Positions 32,155 through 40,595 of a stretch of 64,000 nt of DNA are shown one piece after another. The stretch is taken from positions 62,001 to 126,000 of the forward strand of contig NZ_JACAFP010000006.1 in assembly GCF_015354505.1 (NCBI RefSeq), given 5' to 3'. The DNA is from Microbacterium sp. UFMG61 (GTDB taxonomy: Bacteria > Actinomycetota > Actinomycetes > Actinomycetales > Microbacteriaceae). Numbering within the stretch: the first letter of the stretch is position 1; each line of letters starts with the position of its first letter. The translations under genes were made by a program, and so were the position numbers. Below the pieces are notes generated by a model, which was given only the letters and a program-made list of their open reading frames with translations, did no database searches and was not told the DNA's origin.

Positions 32155-33489
32155 GTGCAACAGGCTCCCCGCTCCCCCGTGACCGCCCCGGGATGGAGGG
32201 CCTGGCTCATCTGGTCGGTCGGTGTCGCCGCCTACGTGCTCGCCATCACGAACCGCACGTCCCTCGGAGCGGTGGGAGTCGAGGCGGCTGACCGTTTCCA
32301 GGCGGACGCGTCGACGCTCGCGCTTTTCGCGGTGGTGCAGCTGGCCGTCTACGGAGGGATGCAGATCCCGATAGGCATCCTTCTCGACCGTTTCGGATCC
32401 CGCCCGATCATGACCGTCGGGATGCTGCTGATGGCCGCGGGGCAACTCACCATGGCTCTCTCCCCCAGTATCGGGATCGCTGTGTTCGCGCGCATCCTCC
32501 TCGGCGCCGGCGACGCGGCGATCTTCCCGGCAGTCCTCCGCCTCGTCGCGACCTGGTTCCCCGCGCAGCGAGGTCCGATCATGGTGCAGTTCACGGGCAT
32601 CATCGGCCAGGCCGGGCAGCTGATCGCACTGGTGCCGCTCGCGGCACTGCTTCACGCCACGACCTGGACGATCACTTTCGGAAGCATCGCCGGACTCGGC
32701 GTGCTCTTCACGATCCTCGTCGCGCTGCTGATCCGCAATCATCCCGTCGAGCGGGGCGCTGATGTGTCGGTGGACACCGACACCGGCGTCATCCGTGTCG
32801 TGACCTCGTCGATCGACACCGGAGTCGGCATCCGTGCAGCGCTGGCACATCCCGGCACGAGACTGGCCTTCTGGTCTCACTTCACGACGCCGTTCGCCGG
32901 CACCGCGTTCATCCTGCTGTGGGGAATGCCCTTCCTGACCGCCGCGCAGGGGCTCGACACCGCGCACGCCGCGGGGATCATCTCCGTCTACGTGATCGCG
33001 GGCATGGTGCTCGGTCCCATCATCGGCGATCTCTCGCGGCGTCTGCCCAATCAGCGCTCCCTCGCCCTCGTGCTTCCCGCGGTCGGCGTGCAGTTCGTCG
33101 CCTGGGTGGCCGTCATCGCGATGCCGGAGCCGGCCCCGCTCTGGCTGCTCTATGTGCTGGCTGTGGCCCTCGCCACCGGTGGACCTGCGAGCATGATCGC
33201 CTTCGACCATGCTCGCACCCACAACCCCTCGCACCGCCTCAGCACCGCCACCGGCGTGACGAACGCGGGCGGTTTCATCGCCGCGCTCATCGCGATCTGG
33301 CTCATCGGTCTGGCGCTCGACATCCAGGCCGCGGGAACGCCCGAGACATACTCCTTCGAGGCGTTCCGCATCGCCTTCCTGATGCCGATCCCCCTCTGGA
33401 TCCTCGGCGTGGTGTTCATCCTGATCGAGCGCAAGCGCACCCGCATCAGAATGGGACTGGATCCCGAGAGGCGTCGCGGACGCTCGTAG
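32155..33489 (+). CDS. Major facilitator superfamily transporter
   Basis: 444 residues, about 12 hydrophobic helices. The loop 2-3 signature appears as GILLDRFGSRPIMTVG (D-R-x-G-S/R-R). It begins with a short cytoplasmic leader and SVGVAAYVLAITNRTSLGA, and has a central hydrophilic loop around 200-230 (VERGADVSVDTDTGVIRV). It resembles nitrate/oxalate-type or general metabolite MFS carriers; the substrate cannot be inferred. A GNAT gene starts eleven bases downstream. Confidence 0.88.
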   Translation: MQQAPRSPVTAPGWRAWLIWSVGVAAYVLAITNRTSLGAVGVEAADRFQADASTLALFAVVQLAVYGGMQIPIGILLDRFGSRPIMTVGMLLMAAGQLTMALSPSIGIAVFARILLGAGDAAIFPAVLRLVATWFPAQRGPIMVQFTGIIGQAGQLIALVPLAALLHATTWTITFGSIAGLGVLFTILVALLIRNHPVERGADVSVDTDTGVIRVVTSSIDTGVGIRAALAHPGTRLAFWSHFTTPFAGTAFILLWGMPFLTAAQGLDTAHAAGIISVYVIAGMVLGPIIGDLSRRLPNQRSLALVLPAVGVQFVAWVAVIAMPEPAPLWLLYVLAVALATGGPASMIAFDHARTHNPSHRLSTATGVTNAGGFIAALIAIWLIGLALDIQAAGTPETYSFEAFRIAFLMPIPLWILGVVFILIERKRTRIRMGLDPERRRGRS

Positions 33490-33499
33490 GATGTCGTGC

Positions 33500-33925
33500 A
33501 TGCCTACGACATTCACGTTCTCGAGCGACGTCTCCCAGATCGATCGCGACCTGGCGCATCACTGGCTCAGCGACCAGTCCTACTGGGCGCAGGGTCGGAC
33601 GCGCGCGACGCAGGACGCTGCGATCGACGCGTCGCGAAACTACTGCATACTCGATGCGGATGGTCGACAGGTCGCCTACGCCCGGGTGGTCACCGACGGT
33701 GTGACGTTCGCATGGCTGTGCGACGTCTTCGTCGACGAGGCTGCGCGCGGGCACGGCCTCGGCAAGATGCTCGTCGAGGGAATCATCGACGACCTTCAGA
33801 ACGCGTCGACCGTGAAGAGGATCGTGCTGGCGACGAGCACTGCCGATGGCCTCTATGCGCGGTACGGTTTCGCCGAGTCTCCCGGCCCCAACCGCTACAT
33901 GATCAAGCCGATGGAGCGGAACTGA
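33500..33925 (+). CDS. GNAT-family N-acetyltransferase
   Basis: 141 residues from ATG 33500 (MPTTFTFSSDVSQID); AGGA at 33488-33491 is well spaced for this start but too close for the ATG at 33491. Typical short GNAT: LCDVFVDEAARGHGLGKMLVEGI (motif A with RGHGLG) and LATSTADGLYARYGFAESP (motif B). This form matches acetyltransferases whose C-terminus ends MIKP. Follows the MFS gene closely, so probably one transcript. Confidence 0.87.
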   Translation: MPTTFTFSSDVSQIDRDLAHHWLSDQSYWAQGRTRATQDAAIDASRNYCILDADGRQVAYARVVTDGVTFAWLCDVFVDEAARGHGLGKMLVEGIIDDLQNASTVKRIVLATSTADGLYARYGFAESPGPNRYMIKPMERN

Positions 33926-33940
33926 CGCGGCCCCGACCGG

Positions 33941-34780
33941 TCATCGGATGAGGTGCTGGAACGTTTCGAGAATCAGCTCGATGCTGACGCGCTCCGGTAC
34001 CTCGACGTCACCGGCCTCGAACTCGGCGAGCTCCACGCCCCTCACTGAGCCTGTGGGCAGTCCGGAGAAGATGGCCGCGATCTGGTGCGGAAGAAGCCCG
34101 TCGGTGACGCGATATGCGGCGGGGATGTAGCCGGGCTCGAGCACGTCCCAGTCGACGTGGATCCACACCGGGCGACCTGCCACCAGCTCGGCTACTCGTT
34201 CGGGCGTGCTGTCGGCGGGAGCCAGAACCGTGACGCCGGCAGCGCGGAGAAGCTCTCCCTCGGCCGGATCGATGTCCCGGCCGCCGACGATGATGACCTG
34301 GCGAGGATCGAGTCCCGCGCCATGGCCGCTGTCCCAGAGGCCGCACGCCGCGGCGACGACCATGCCGCCGAGATATCCGGAGTCGGTGGTCTCAGGGGTG
34401 TTGAAGTCGCCGTGCGCGTCGATCCACAGCACGACCGCGTCGGGGTGGCGCTCGGCGACCGTGGGAAGGGTCCCCAGGCTCGCCGCGCAGGTGTTGGTCG
34501 CGATCAGTGGGGTGGTTCCTGCGTCGATCGCCGCGTTCACGGCGTCTCGGAGTCCGTGCAGAGTCCCCTCGGCCTGCGGCAGCGCGACGGTCCAGTCATC
34601 CGTCACCGCCGGAGACGGAACACCGATGGTCGTCGGCTGCAGATCGAGCAGATCCGAGAGTGCTGTGCCCACGAGACGGGCGCCCACGAGGGCGCCGTCC
34701 GTGCGGTCGGCCACGCGGCCCTGGGAGACGATGAGGGAGAACGGAGCGGCCACGGTCTCAGCTTTCCATTCGATCGGCAT
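33941..34780 (-). CDS. Arginase/ureohydrolase-fold protein lacking key histidines
   Basis: 279 residues taking ATG 34780 (MPIEWKAETVAAP); an upstream start at 34798 is possible and no Shine-Dalgarno supports either. The fold is shown by WIDAHGDFNTPETTDSG (the DAHxD Mn motif) and HVDWDVLEPG (DxD). The first Mn ligand motif, usually GGDHS, reads TNTCAAS, putting Cys where the Mn-binding His belongs, and the catalytic SGNxHGM loop reads SGYLGGM, so the second histidine is Gly. Normal arginase or agmatinase activity is unlikely. Third gene after SGNH and SUMF1-fold genes, 33 bases from the latter. Confidence 0.82.
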   Translation of the reverse strand: MPIEWKAETVAAPFSLIVSQGRVADRTDGALVGARLVGTALSDLLDLQPTTIGVPSPAVTDDWTVALPQAEGTLHGLRDAVNAAIDAGTTPLIATNTCAASLGTLPTVAERHPDAVVLWIDAHGDFNTPETTDSGYLGGMVVAAACGLWDSGHGAGLDPRQVIIVGGRDIDPAEGELLRAAGVTVLAPADSTPERVAELVAGRPVWIHVDWDVLEPGYIPAAYRVTDGLLPHQIAAIFSGLPTGSVRGVELAEFEAGDVEVPERVSIELILETFQHLIR

Positions 34781-34813
34781 GACGAGCAAAACGAGCACGC
34801 GCTGCGCGACCGA

Positions 34814-35568
<755 letters not shown>

Positions 35569-35572
<4 letters not shown>

Positions 35573-36327
35573 GCGCGGGGTGCCAGCTCGACCCACGCGG
35601 GATGCTTCGCGGCACGTCCGTCGCCCGACGAGGTGCGGGTGACGCGGCGCCTGACCCACGGACCCACGAACTCTCGGTAATAGGCAAGACCCCCTGGGCC
35701 GGCGGCAGCCAGCGCCGACGGCGACCACCAGGTGGGATCGGGCTCGAACCCCAGCCCGTGCAGCACGCGTGCGGCCACGCGGTGGTGACCCGCGGAGTTC
35801 ATGTGCAGTCGGTCTTCAGACCAGTACTGCGGCTGCGACAGCTCCCGATCCGGCCAGTTGAGCGCTCGGACGACATCGGGACGATCCTGCACGCGCCGGA
35901 GCACGGCATCCGAGAGAAGGTCGCCGCGTTTCTTGACCACGCCGCCCAGGGGCAGCCGGCCGCTCGGGTTCGCGCCGGAGAGCAGGATCAGTGTCACGCC
36001 CTCCTCATCGCACCGTCGCAGCACCCGACTGAAGGCATCAGCGATGTGCTCGAGATCGGTGCGGGGACGCAACATGTCGTTGCCGCCGCCGTTGAACGAG
36101 AGGTGTGTCGGGCGCAGCGCGAGCGCGGGTTCGAGCTGCTGTTCGACGATGGGCCAGGCGAGCTTCCCCCGGATGGCGAGATTGGCGTACTTGACGGTGT
36201 GGCCTGATGCATCCGCCCAGCCCTGCGCGGCAAGATCTGCCCATCCTCGTTCTCGGCCGTCGGGAAGCACATCGCCGACCCCTTCAGTGAAGGAATCGCC
36301 GATGGCCACATATCGAACCTCTGTCAC
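35569..36327 (-). CDS. SGNH/GDSL hydrolase family protein (paralogue 2)
   Basis: 252 residues from GTG 36327. Block I AIGDSFTEGVGD (nucleophile S12), block III NGGGNDM and block V DRLHMNSAGHHRVA give the complete catalytic set. A full-length paralogue of the protein at 2249-3076, without that protein's 17-residue N-terminal leader. No signal peptide. It heads a three-gene operon (SGNH, SUMF1-fold, arginase-fold) and has a leaderless promoter with the TGTCCG element. Substrate unknown. Confidence 0.88.
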
Positions 36328-36333
36328 GCAACA

Positions 36334-36355
36334 AGCCTATTGCCGTGCTCGGACA
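36334..36355 (-). promoter_or_regulatory. Candidate PafBC-type promoter of the SGNH-SUMF1-arginase operon
   Basis: On the reverse strand TGTCCGAG, eight bases, TAGGCT, six bases, then GTG 36327. Spacing is identical to the elements at the helicase, VOC and polA genes. Confidence 0.4.
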
Positions 36356-36364
36356 TCGAGCTGA

Positions 36365-37717
36365 TCATCGGTCGTCGAGCGCTTCGCCTCGCCTGTCGAC
36401 CAGTCCCCATGCCGCTGCGGCCGCCACCACGAAACATGCGCCGAAGACCGCGAAGAGCAGCGGGGCGCCCCCGGCGATGAGCATCACCGGGACCGCGAGA
36501 GGTGCCACGATCGACGCGATGCGCCCGACTCCGGCAGCCCATCCGGCCCCGGTGCCGCGCAGCGAGGTCGGATAGATCTCGGGAGTCACGGCGTACAGTG
36601 CACCCCAGGCGCCGAGGTTGAAGAACGACAGTGCCATGCCCGAGGCGATGATGGCCGCTTCCGTCGTCGACGTGCCGAAGAAGACCGCTGAGACGGCAGA
36701 CCCGACGAGGAAGACCGACAGTGTCGTGCGGCGGCCCCACACCTCGATCAGCCAGGCGGCGACGGCATAGCCCGGCAGCTGAGCGAGCGTGATGATGAGT
36801 GTGAAACCGAAGGAACGCACGAGGTCGAAGCCGGCATCGACCAGGATGCTCGGAATCCAGATGAAGGCGCCGTAGTAGGCGAAGTTCACGCAGAGCCAGA
36901 CGATCCACAGGCACAGCGTCCGCACTCGGAACTCGGCGTTCCAGAGAGTCGTGAGGCGCGCTCGTGCGGTCACGGCGATCGACCGTGATGCGGGCTCGCG
37001 GCGGATCGCCGGGCCGGGTTCGATGCCGGCATCCGCCTCGAACATCGACACGATCCGATCGGCCTCGGCGATGCGTCCTCGGGATGCGAGCCAGCGCGGC
37101 GATTCGGGCAGACCCCAGCGCACGATCAGGGCGTAGACGGCGGGAATGGCACCGAGCGCGAAAGCCCAGCGCCAGCCGTTCTCCGACGCGGGGATGACGA
37201 AGTAGCCGATCACCGCGGCAGCGGTCCAGCCGAGTGCCCAGAATGCCTCGAGGATCACGATCAGCCGGCCGCGGATTCGCGCCGGCGCGAACTCGCTGAC
37301 GTAGGTCGAGGCGACAGGGAGTTCCGCTCCGAGCCCGAGCCCCACGAGGAAGCGCAGGACGAGCAGCGCTGCCAGCCCGCCGACCAGCGCGCTCGCACCG
37401 GTCGCGACCCCGTAGACGAGAAGCGTGAGCGCGAAGACCTGCCTGCGCCCGAGCCGATCGGCGAGGAGTCCCCCGAGGGTCGCGCCGATCGCCATGCCGA
37501 TGAACCCGACCGACGCGATCCAACCGGCATCCGTCTTCGTCAGACCCCACTGCTGCGTCAGCGCTGCGAGGATGAACGAGATGAGACCGACGTCCATCGC
37601 GTCGAGCGCCCAGCCGACTCCGGAACCGGTCAGGAGACGCAGGTGACGGCGGGTGAACGGCAGATCGTCGAGACGTCCGGCGAGCGAGGCACGGCTCGGC
37701 AACGAGGTGTTGGCCAT
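36365..37717 (-). CDS. MFS transporter, sugar/aromatic-acid porter type
   Basis: 450 residues from ATG 37717 with GAGGGG upstream; the frame to 37741 adds eight unsupported residues. Signatures are GWALDAMDVGLISF in helix 1, LLADRLGRRQVFAL (loop 2-3), the sugar-porter-like PESPRWLASRGR before the central loop, and LIEVWGRRTTL in the second half. This pattern is seen in AAHS/SV2-like metabolite:H+ symporters. About 12 helices. It follows the LLM oxidoreductase gene (49-base gap), so uptake of its substrate or a related organic acid is possible; inference. Confidence 0.88.
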   Translation of the reverse strand: MANTSLPSRASLAGRLDDLPFTRRHLRLLTGSGVGWALDAMDVGLISFILAALTQQWGLTKTDAGWIASVGFIGMAIGATLGGLLADRLGRRQVFALTLLVYGVATGASALVGGLAALLVLRFLVGLGLGAELPVASTYVSEFAPARIRGRLIVILEAFWALGWTAAAVIGYFVIPASENGWRWAFALGAIPAVYALIVRWGLPESPRWLASRGRIAEADRIVSMFEADAGIEPGPAIRREPASRSIAVTARARLTTLWNAEFRVRTLCLWIVWLCVNFAYYGAFIWIPSILVDAGFDLVRSFGFTLIITLAQLPGYAVAAWLIEVWGRRTTLSVFLVGSAVSAVFFGTSTTEAAIIASGMALSFFNLGAWGALYAVTPEIYPTSLRGTGAGWAAGVGRIASIVAPLAVPVMLIAGGAPLLFAVFGACFVVAAAAAWGLVDRRGEALDDR

Positions 37718-37766
37718 CCCCTCATCGTAGAGGTGGCGCACCCGTCACCGGCCGTGCGTGTCGCCG

Positions 37767-38801
37767 TCAGTCGCGATCTACGAGGAGCTTGCGCACCCGC
37801 GGGATCACCTCGGTGCCGTAGAGCTCGATGCTGCGCATCATCGACTCGTGAGAGAGCGTGCCTGTGGCGTACTTCAGGTCGAAGCGACCGAGACCCAGCG
37901 TGCTGACGGTGTCGGCGATCTTCGCCGCGACGCGGTCCGGCGAACCGGCATAGGTGGCCCCCGCAGGTCCGATGTCGTTCTGGAACCGGGCCCGACTGTA
38001 GGGCGGCCATCCGCGCTCGGCGCCGATCGTGTTGTTCATGGCCTCGAAGCCCGAGTATGCGGCGTCCCAGGCCTCTTCGTCGGTATCGGCGATATGTCCG
38101 GGTGAATGCACGGCGATCGGGTGCGAGGTCGTGCCGAACGATGCCACGGAGCGGTGGTAGAGGTCGACGAAGGGCTTGAAGCGTCCCGCGGGACCGCCGA
38201 TGATCGCGAGCATGAGCCCGAGACCGTGCCGTGCGACCCGCACAACGGATTCGGGACTGCCGCCGACACCGACCCACGTGCGCAGACCGTTCGCCGTCTT
38301 GGGGAAGACGTCTGCGTTCTCGAGCGACGGGCGCATGGACCCCGACCACGTGACGGGCTGCTCCTTGAGCAGTTCCACGAAGAGTTCGAGCTTCTGCTCG
38401 AACAGTGCGTCGTAGTCGTGCAGATCGTAGCCGAACAGCGGGAACGACTCGATGAACGAGCCTCGGCCGAGCACGACCTCGGCACGACCGTCCGACAGCG
38501 CATCCAGGGTCGCGAAGCGCTCGAACACGCGCACCGGATCATCCGATGAGAGCACGGTCACGGCGGTGCCGAGCCGAATGTCCTTGGTGCGTCCTGCGAT
38601 CGTGGCGAGGACCATCTCGGGCGCCGACACGGCGAACTCCGAACGGTGGTGCTCCCCCACGCCGAAGAAGTCGATCCCCACGCGGTCGGCCATCTCAGCC
38701 TGCTCGACGATGTTGCGGATCGTCTGCGCGCCGGTGAGAAGCTCGCCGTCGTCGCCTCGTGTGATGTCCCCGAAGGTGTCCAGCCCGAACTCGATGTCCA
38801 T
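37767..38801 (-). CDS. LLM-class flavin-dependent oxidoreductase
   Basis: 344 residues with AAAGGG before the ATG. Bacterial-luciferase-like TIM-barrel features: IEFGLDTFGDIT, FFGVGEHHRSEFAVSAPEMV (the EHH motif), IRLGTAVTVLSSDDPVRVFE and GRAEVVLGRGSFIESFPLFG. It uses reduced flavin (FMN or F420) to oxidise an unknown substrate. It lies between a DUF885 gene upstream and an MFS transporter downstream. A short palindrome lies 14-25 bases upstream of the ATG. Confidence 0.88.
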   Translation of the reverse strand: MDIEFGLDTFGDITRGDDGELLTGAQTIRNIVEQAEMADRVGIDFFGVGEHHRSEFAVSAPEMVLATIAGRTKDIRLGTAVTVLSSDDPVRVFERFATLDALSDGRAEVVLGRGSFIESFPLFGYDLHDYDALFEQKLELFVELLKEQPVTWSGSMRPSLENADVFPKTANGLRTWVGVGGSPESVVRVARHGLGLMLAIIGGPAGRFKPFVDLYHRSVASFGTTSHPIAVHSPGHIADTDEEAWDAAYSGFEAMNNTIGAERGWPPYSRARFQNDIGPAGATYAGSPDRVAAKIADTVSTLGLGRFDLKYATGTLSHESMMRSIELYGTEVIPRVRKLLVDRD

Positions 38802-38814
38802 GTCAGCCCTTTCT

Positions 38815-38826
38815 ATTCAACTGAAT
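38815..38826. promoter_or_regulatory. Short palindrome ATTCA-AC-TGAAT before the LLM gene
   Basis: Five-base exact arms around AC, just upstream of the ribosome site of the LLM gene. The TTGAAT half-site resembles MarR-type operators. It is short enough to be chance. Confidence 0.3.
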
Positions 38827-38854
38827 GAACATCGGGTCGGCTGCGATCATTCCC

Positions 38855-40531
38855 TCAGCGGGACAGAAGGGCGGTCCGGAGCGTGTCGAGCCCCACGCCG
38901 CCCATGTCGAGTGCGCGCTTGTGGAACTCCTTGACGTCGAAAGTGCTTCCACGCTCTGCCTCGTAGGCGTCGCGCACCTGCTCCCAGATGCGCTGACCGA
39001 CCTTGTACGACGGCGCCTGCCCCGGCCATCCGAGGTAGCGGTTGACCTCGAACTGCACGAACTGATCCGACATGTTCACGTTCTGGCGCATGAAATCGAG
39101 CGCGTAGTCCGCGTCCCAGACCCCCGTGCCATCGAGGCGGGGCTTGCCGAGGTGCACGCCGATGTCGAGCACCACGCGCGCTGCACGCATGCGCTGTCCG
39201 TCGAGCATGCCCAGCCGATCTGCGGGGTCGTCGAGGTACCCCAGCTGCTGCATCAGCCGCTCGGCATACAGGGCCCAGCCCTCGGCGTGCCCGCTGGTCC
39301 CGGCGAGCAGACGACGCCACGAGTTCAGCTCGGCACGGTTGTAGACGGCTTGCGCGATCTGCAGATGGTGCCCCGGGACGCCCTCGTGGTACACGGTGGT
39401 GAGCTCGCGCCACGTGTCGAACTCGGTCACGCCCTCGGGCACCGACCACCACATGCGGCCGGGGCGCGAGAAGTCGTCGGTGGGGCCGGTGTAGTAGATC
39501 CCGCCTTCCTGCGTCGGCGCGATCATGCACTCGAGGGTGCGGATGGCCTCGGGGATGTCGAAGTGCGTGGCCCCGAGCTCAGCCACCGCGCGGTCGCTGG
39601 TCTCCTGCATCCAGCGCTGGAGTGCGTCCGTGCCGACGAGCTTGCGGGCGGGATCGGCTTCCAGATGCGCGACTGCCTCCTCGACCGATGCGCCGGGGAG
39701 GATCTCATTCGCGATCGCCGTCTGCTCGGCCACCATTCGCGCGAGCTCCTCGCGGCCCCACTCGTAGGTCTCGTCGAGGTCGATCGTCGCCCCGAGGAAG
39801 CGGCGGGAGTTGAGCGCATACAGTTCGCGTCCGACCGCGTCGACCTCGGTAGCCGCGGGGGCGAGCTCTTCGGCGAGGAACCGACGCAGCTCGTCGTAGG
39901 CGACGCGCGCGGCTGCCGAGTTGTCGGCGAGCGTGCGGGCGAGAGACGCAGGCAGATTGCCGTCCTGGGGGCCGGCATCGGCGACGAACGCGGCGAAGAA
40001 ACCGTCGTCCGCGGTGTAGCGGTCGATCTGCGTCGCGACCTCGACGACCTGTCGGCGCGCGGGGGTGACGCCCGAGGCGATGCCGGCGCGAAGGGTCTCG
40101 GTGTAGCCACGCAGCGCGTCGGGCACGGCTGCCAGTCGCGTCGCGATCACCGCCCAGTCCTCGGCGGTGGACGTCGGCATCAGGTCGAACGCCGAGCGCA
40201 CGTCCTGCGCGGCCGAGGCGATCACGTTCAGATCGCGCAGGTGCCAATCGGCGTCATGCAACTGGAGGTCGAGCGTCAGCTCGGCAGAGAGATCGGTCTT
40301 GGTGATCTCGTCGATGGCGTCGACCGGCTCGAGTGCCGTGAGCTTCGCCAGCGTCGCGCGCGTCGCGTTCGCGATCTCCTGGTGCCCTTCCGGACTCAGA
40401 TCCCCGAAGCGGTCGTTGACCTCATCCCGACCGATATAGGTCCCGAGAGTCGGGGCGAGCACGGCGATCGTGTCGACCCATTCGTCGGCGACCCTGTCGA
40501 TGGCAGACGGAGTGCGGGTGGCTGCAGTCAT
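38855..40531 (-). CDS. DUF885-family metallopeptidase-like protein
   Basis: 558 residues from ATG 40531 with GGAGG upstream; the longer frame to 40621 overlaps the polA end. The zinc site YHEGVPGHHLQIAQA (HExxxHH-like) is in the second half, together with SGHAEGWALYAERL, whose Glu is the likely third ligand. The rest is mostly helical. DUF885 proteins resemble M2/M32-type gluzincins, but their substrates are not settled. It follows polA after a hairpin and precedes the LLM gene by 53 bases. Confidence 0.85.
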   Translation of the reverse strand: MTAATRTPSAIDRVADEWVDTIAVLAPTLGTYIGRDEVNDRFGDLSPEGHQEIANATRATLAKLTALEPVDAIDEITKTDLSAELTLDLQLHDADWHLRDLNVIASAAQDVRSAFDLMPTSTAEDWAVIATRLAAVPDALRGYTETLRAGIASGVTPARRQVVEVATQIDRYTADDGFFAAFVADAGPQDGNLPASLARTLADNSAAARVAYDELRRFLAEELAPAATEVDAVGRELYALNSRRFLGATIDLDETYEWGREELARMVAEQTAIANEILPGASVEEAVAHLEADPARKLVGTDALQRWMQETSDRAVAELGATHFDIPEAIRTLECMIAPTQEGGIYYTGPTDDFSRPGRMWWSVPEGVTEFDTWRELTTVYHEGVPGHHLQIAQAVYNRAELNSWRRLLAGTSGHAEGWALYAERLMQQLGYLDDPADRLGMLDGQRMRAARVVLDIGVHLGKPRLDGTGVWDADYALDFMRQNVNMSDQFVQFEVNRYLGWPGQAPSYKVGQRIWEQVRDAYEAERGSTFDVKEFHKRALDMGGVGLDTLRTALLSR

Positions 40532-40537
40532 CCCTCC

Positions 40538-40543
40538 AGCGTA
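40538..40543 (-). promoter_or_regulatory. -10 box TACGCT of the DUF885 gene
   Basis: TACGCT lies six bases before ATG 40531; the GGAGG site lies between, so either a leaderless or a very short leader mRNA is possible. Confidence 0.4.
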
Positions 40544-40545
40544 GT

Positions 40546-40589
40546 CCGGCTCGGCCGGCGCAACATATCGGATGCGCGAGCCGAGCCGG
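40546..40589 (-). terminator. Stem-loop downstream of polA
   Basis: 10-bp perfect arms (CCGGCTCGGC at 40546-40555 and its complement at 40580-40589) with a 24-base loop, seven bases after the polA stop and just before the DUF885 promoter. No U-tract. Confidence 0.5.
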
Positions 40590-40595
40590 CGGGGC

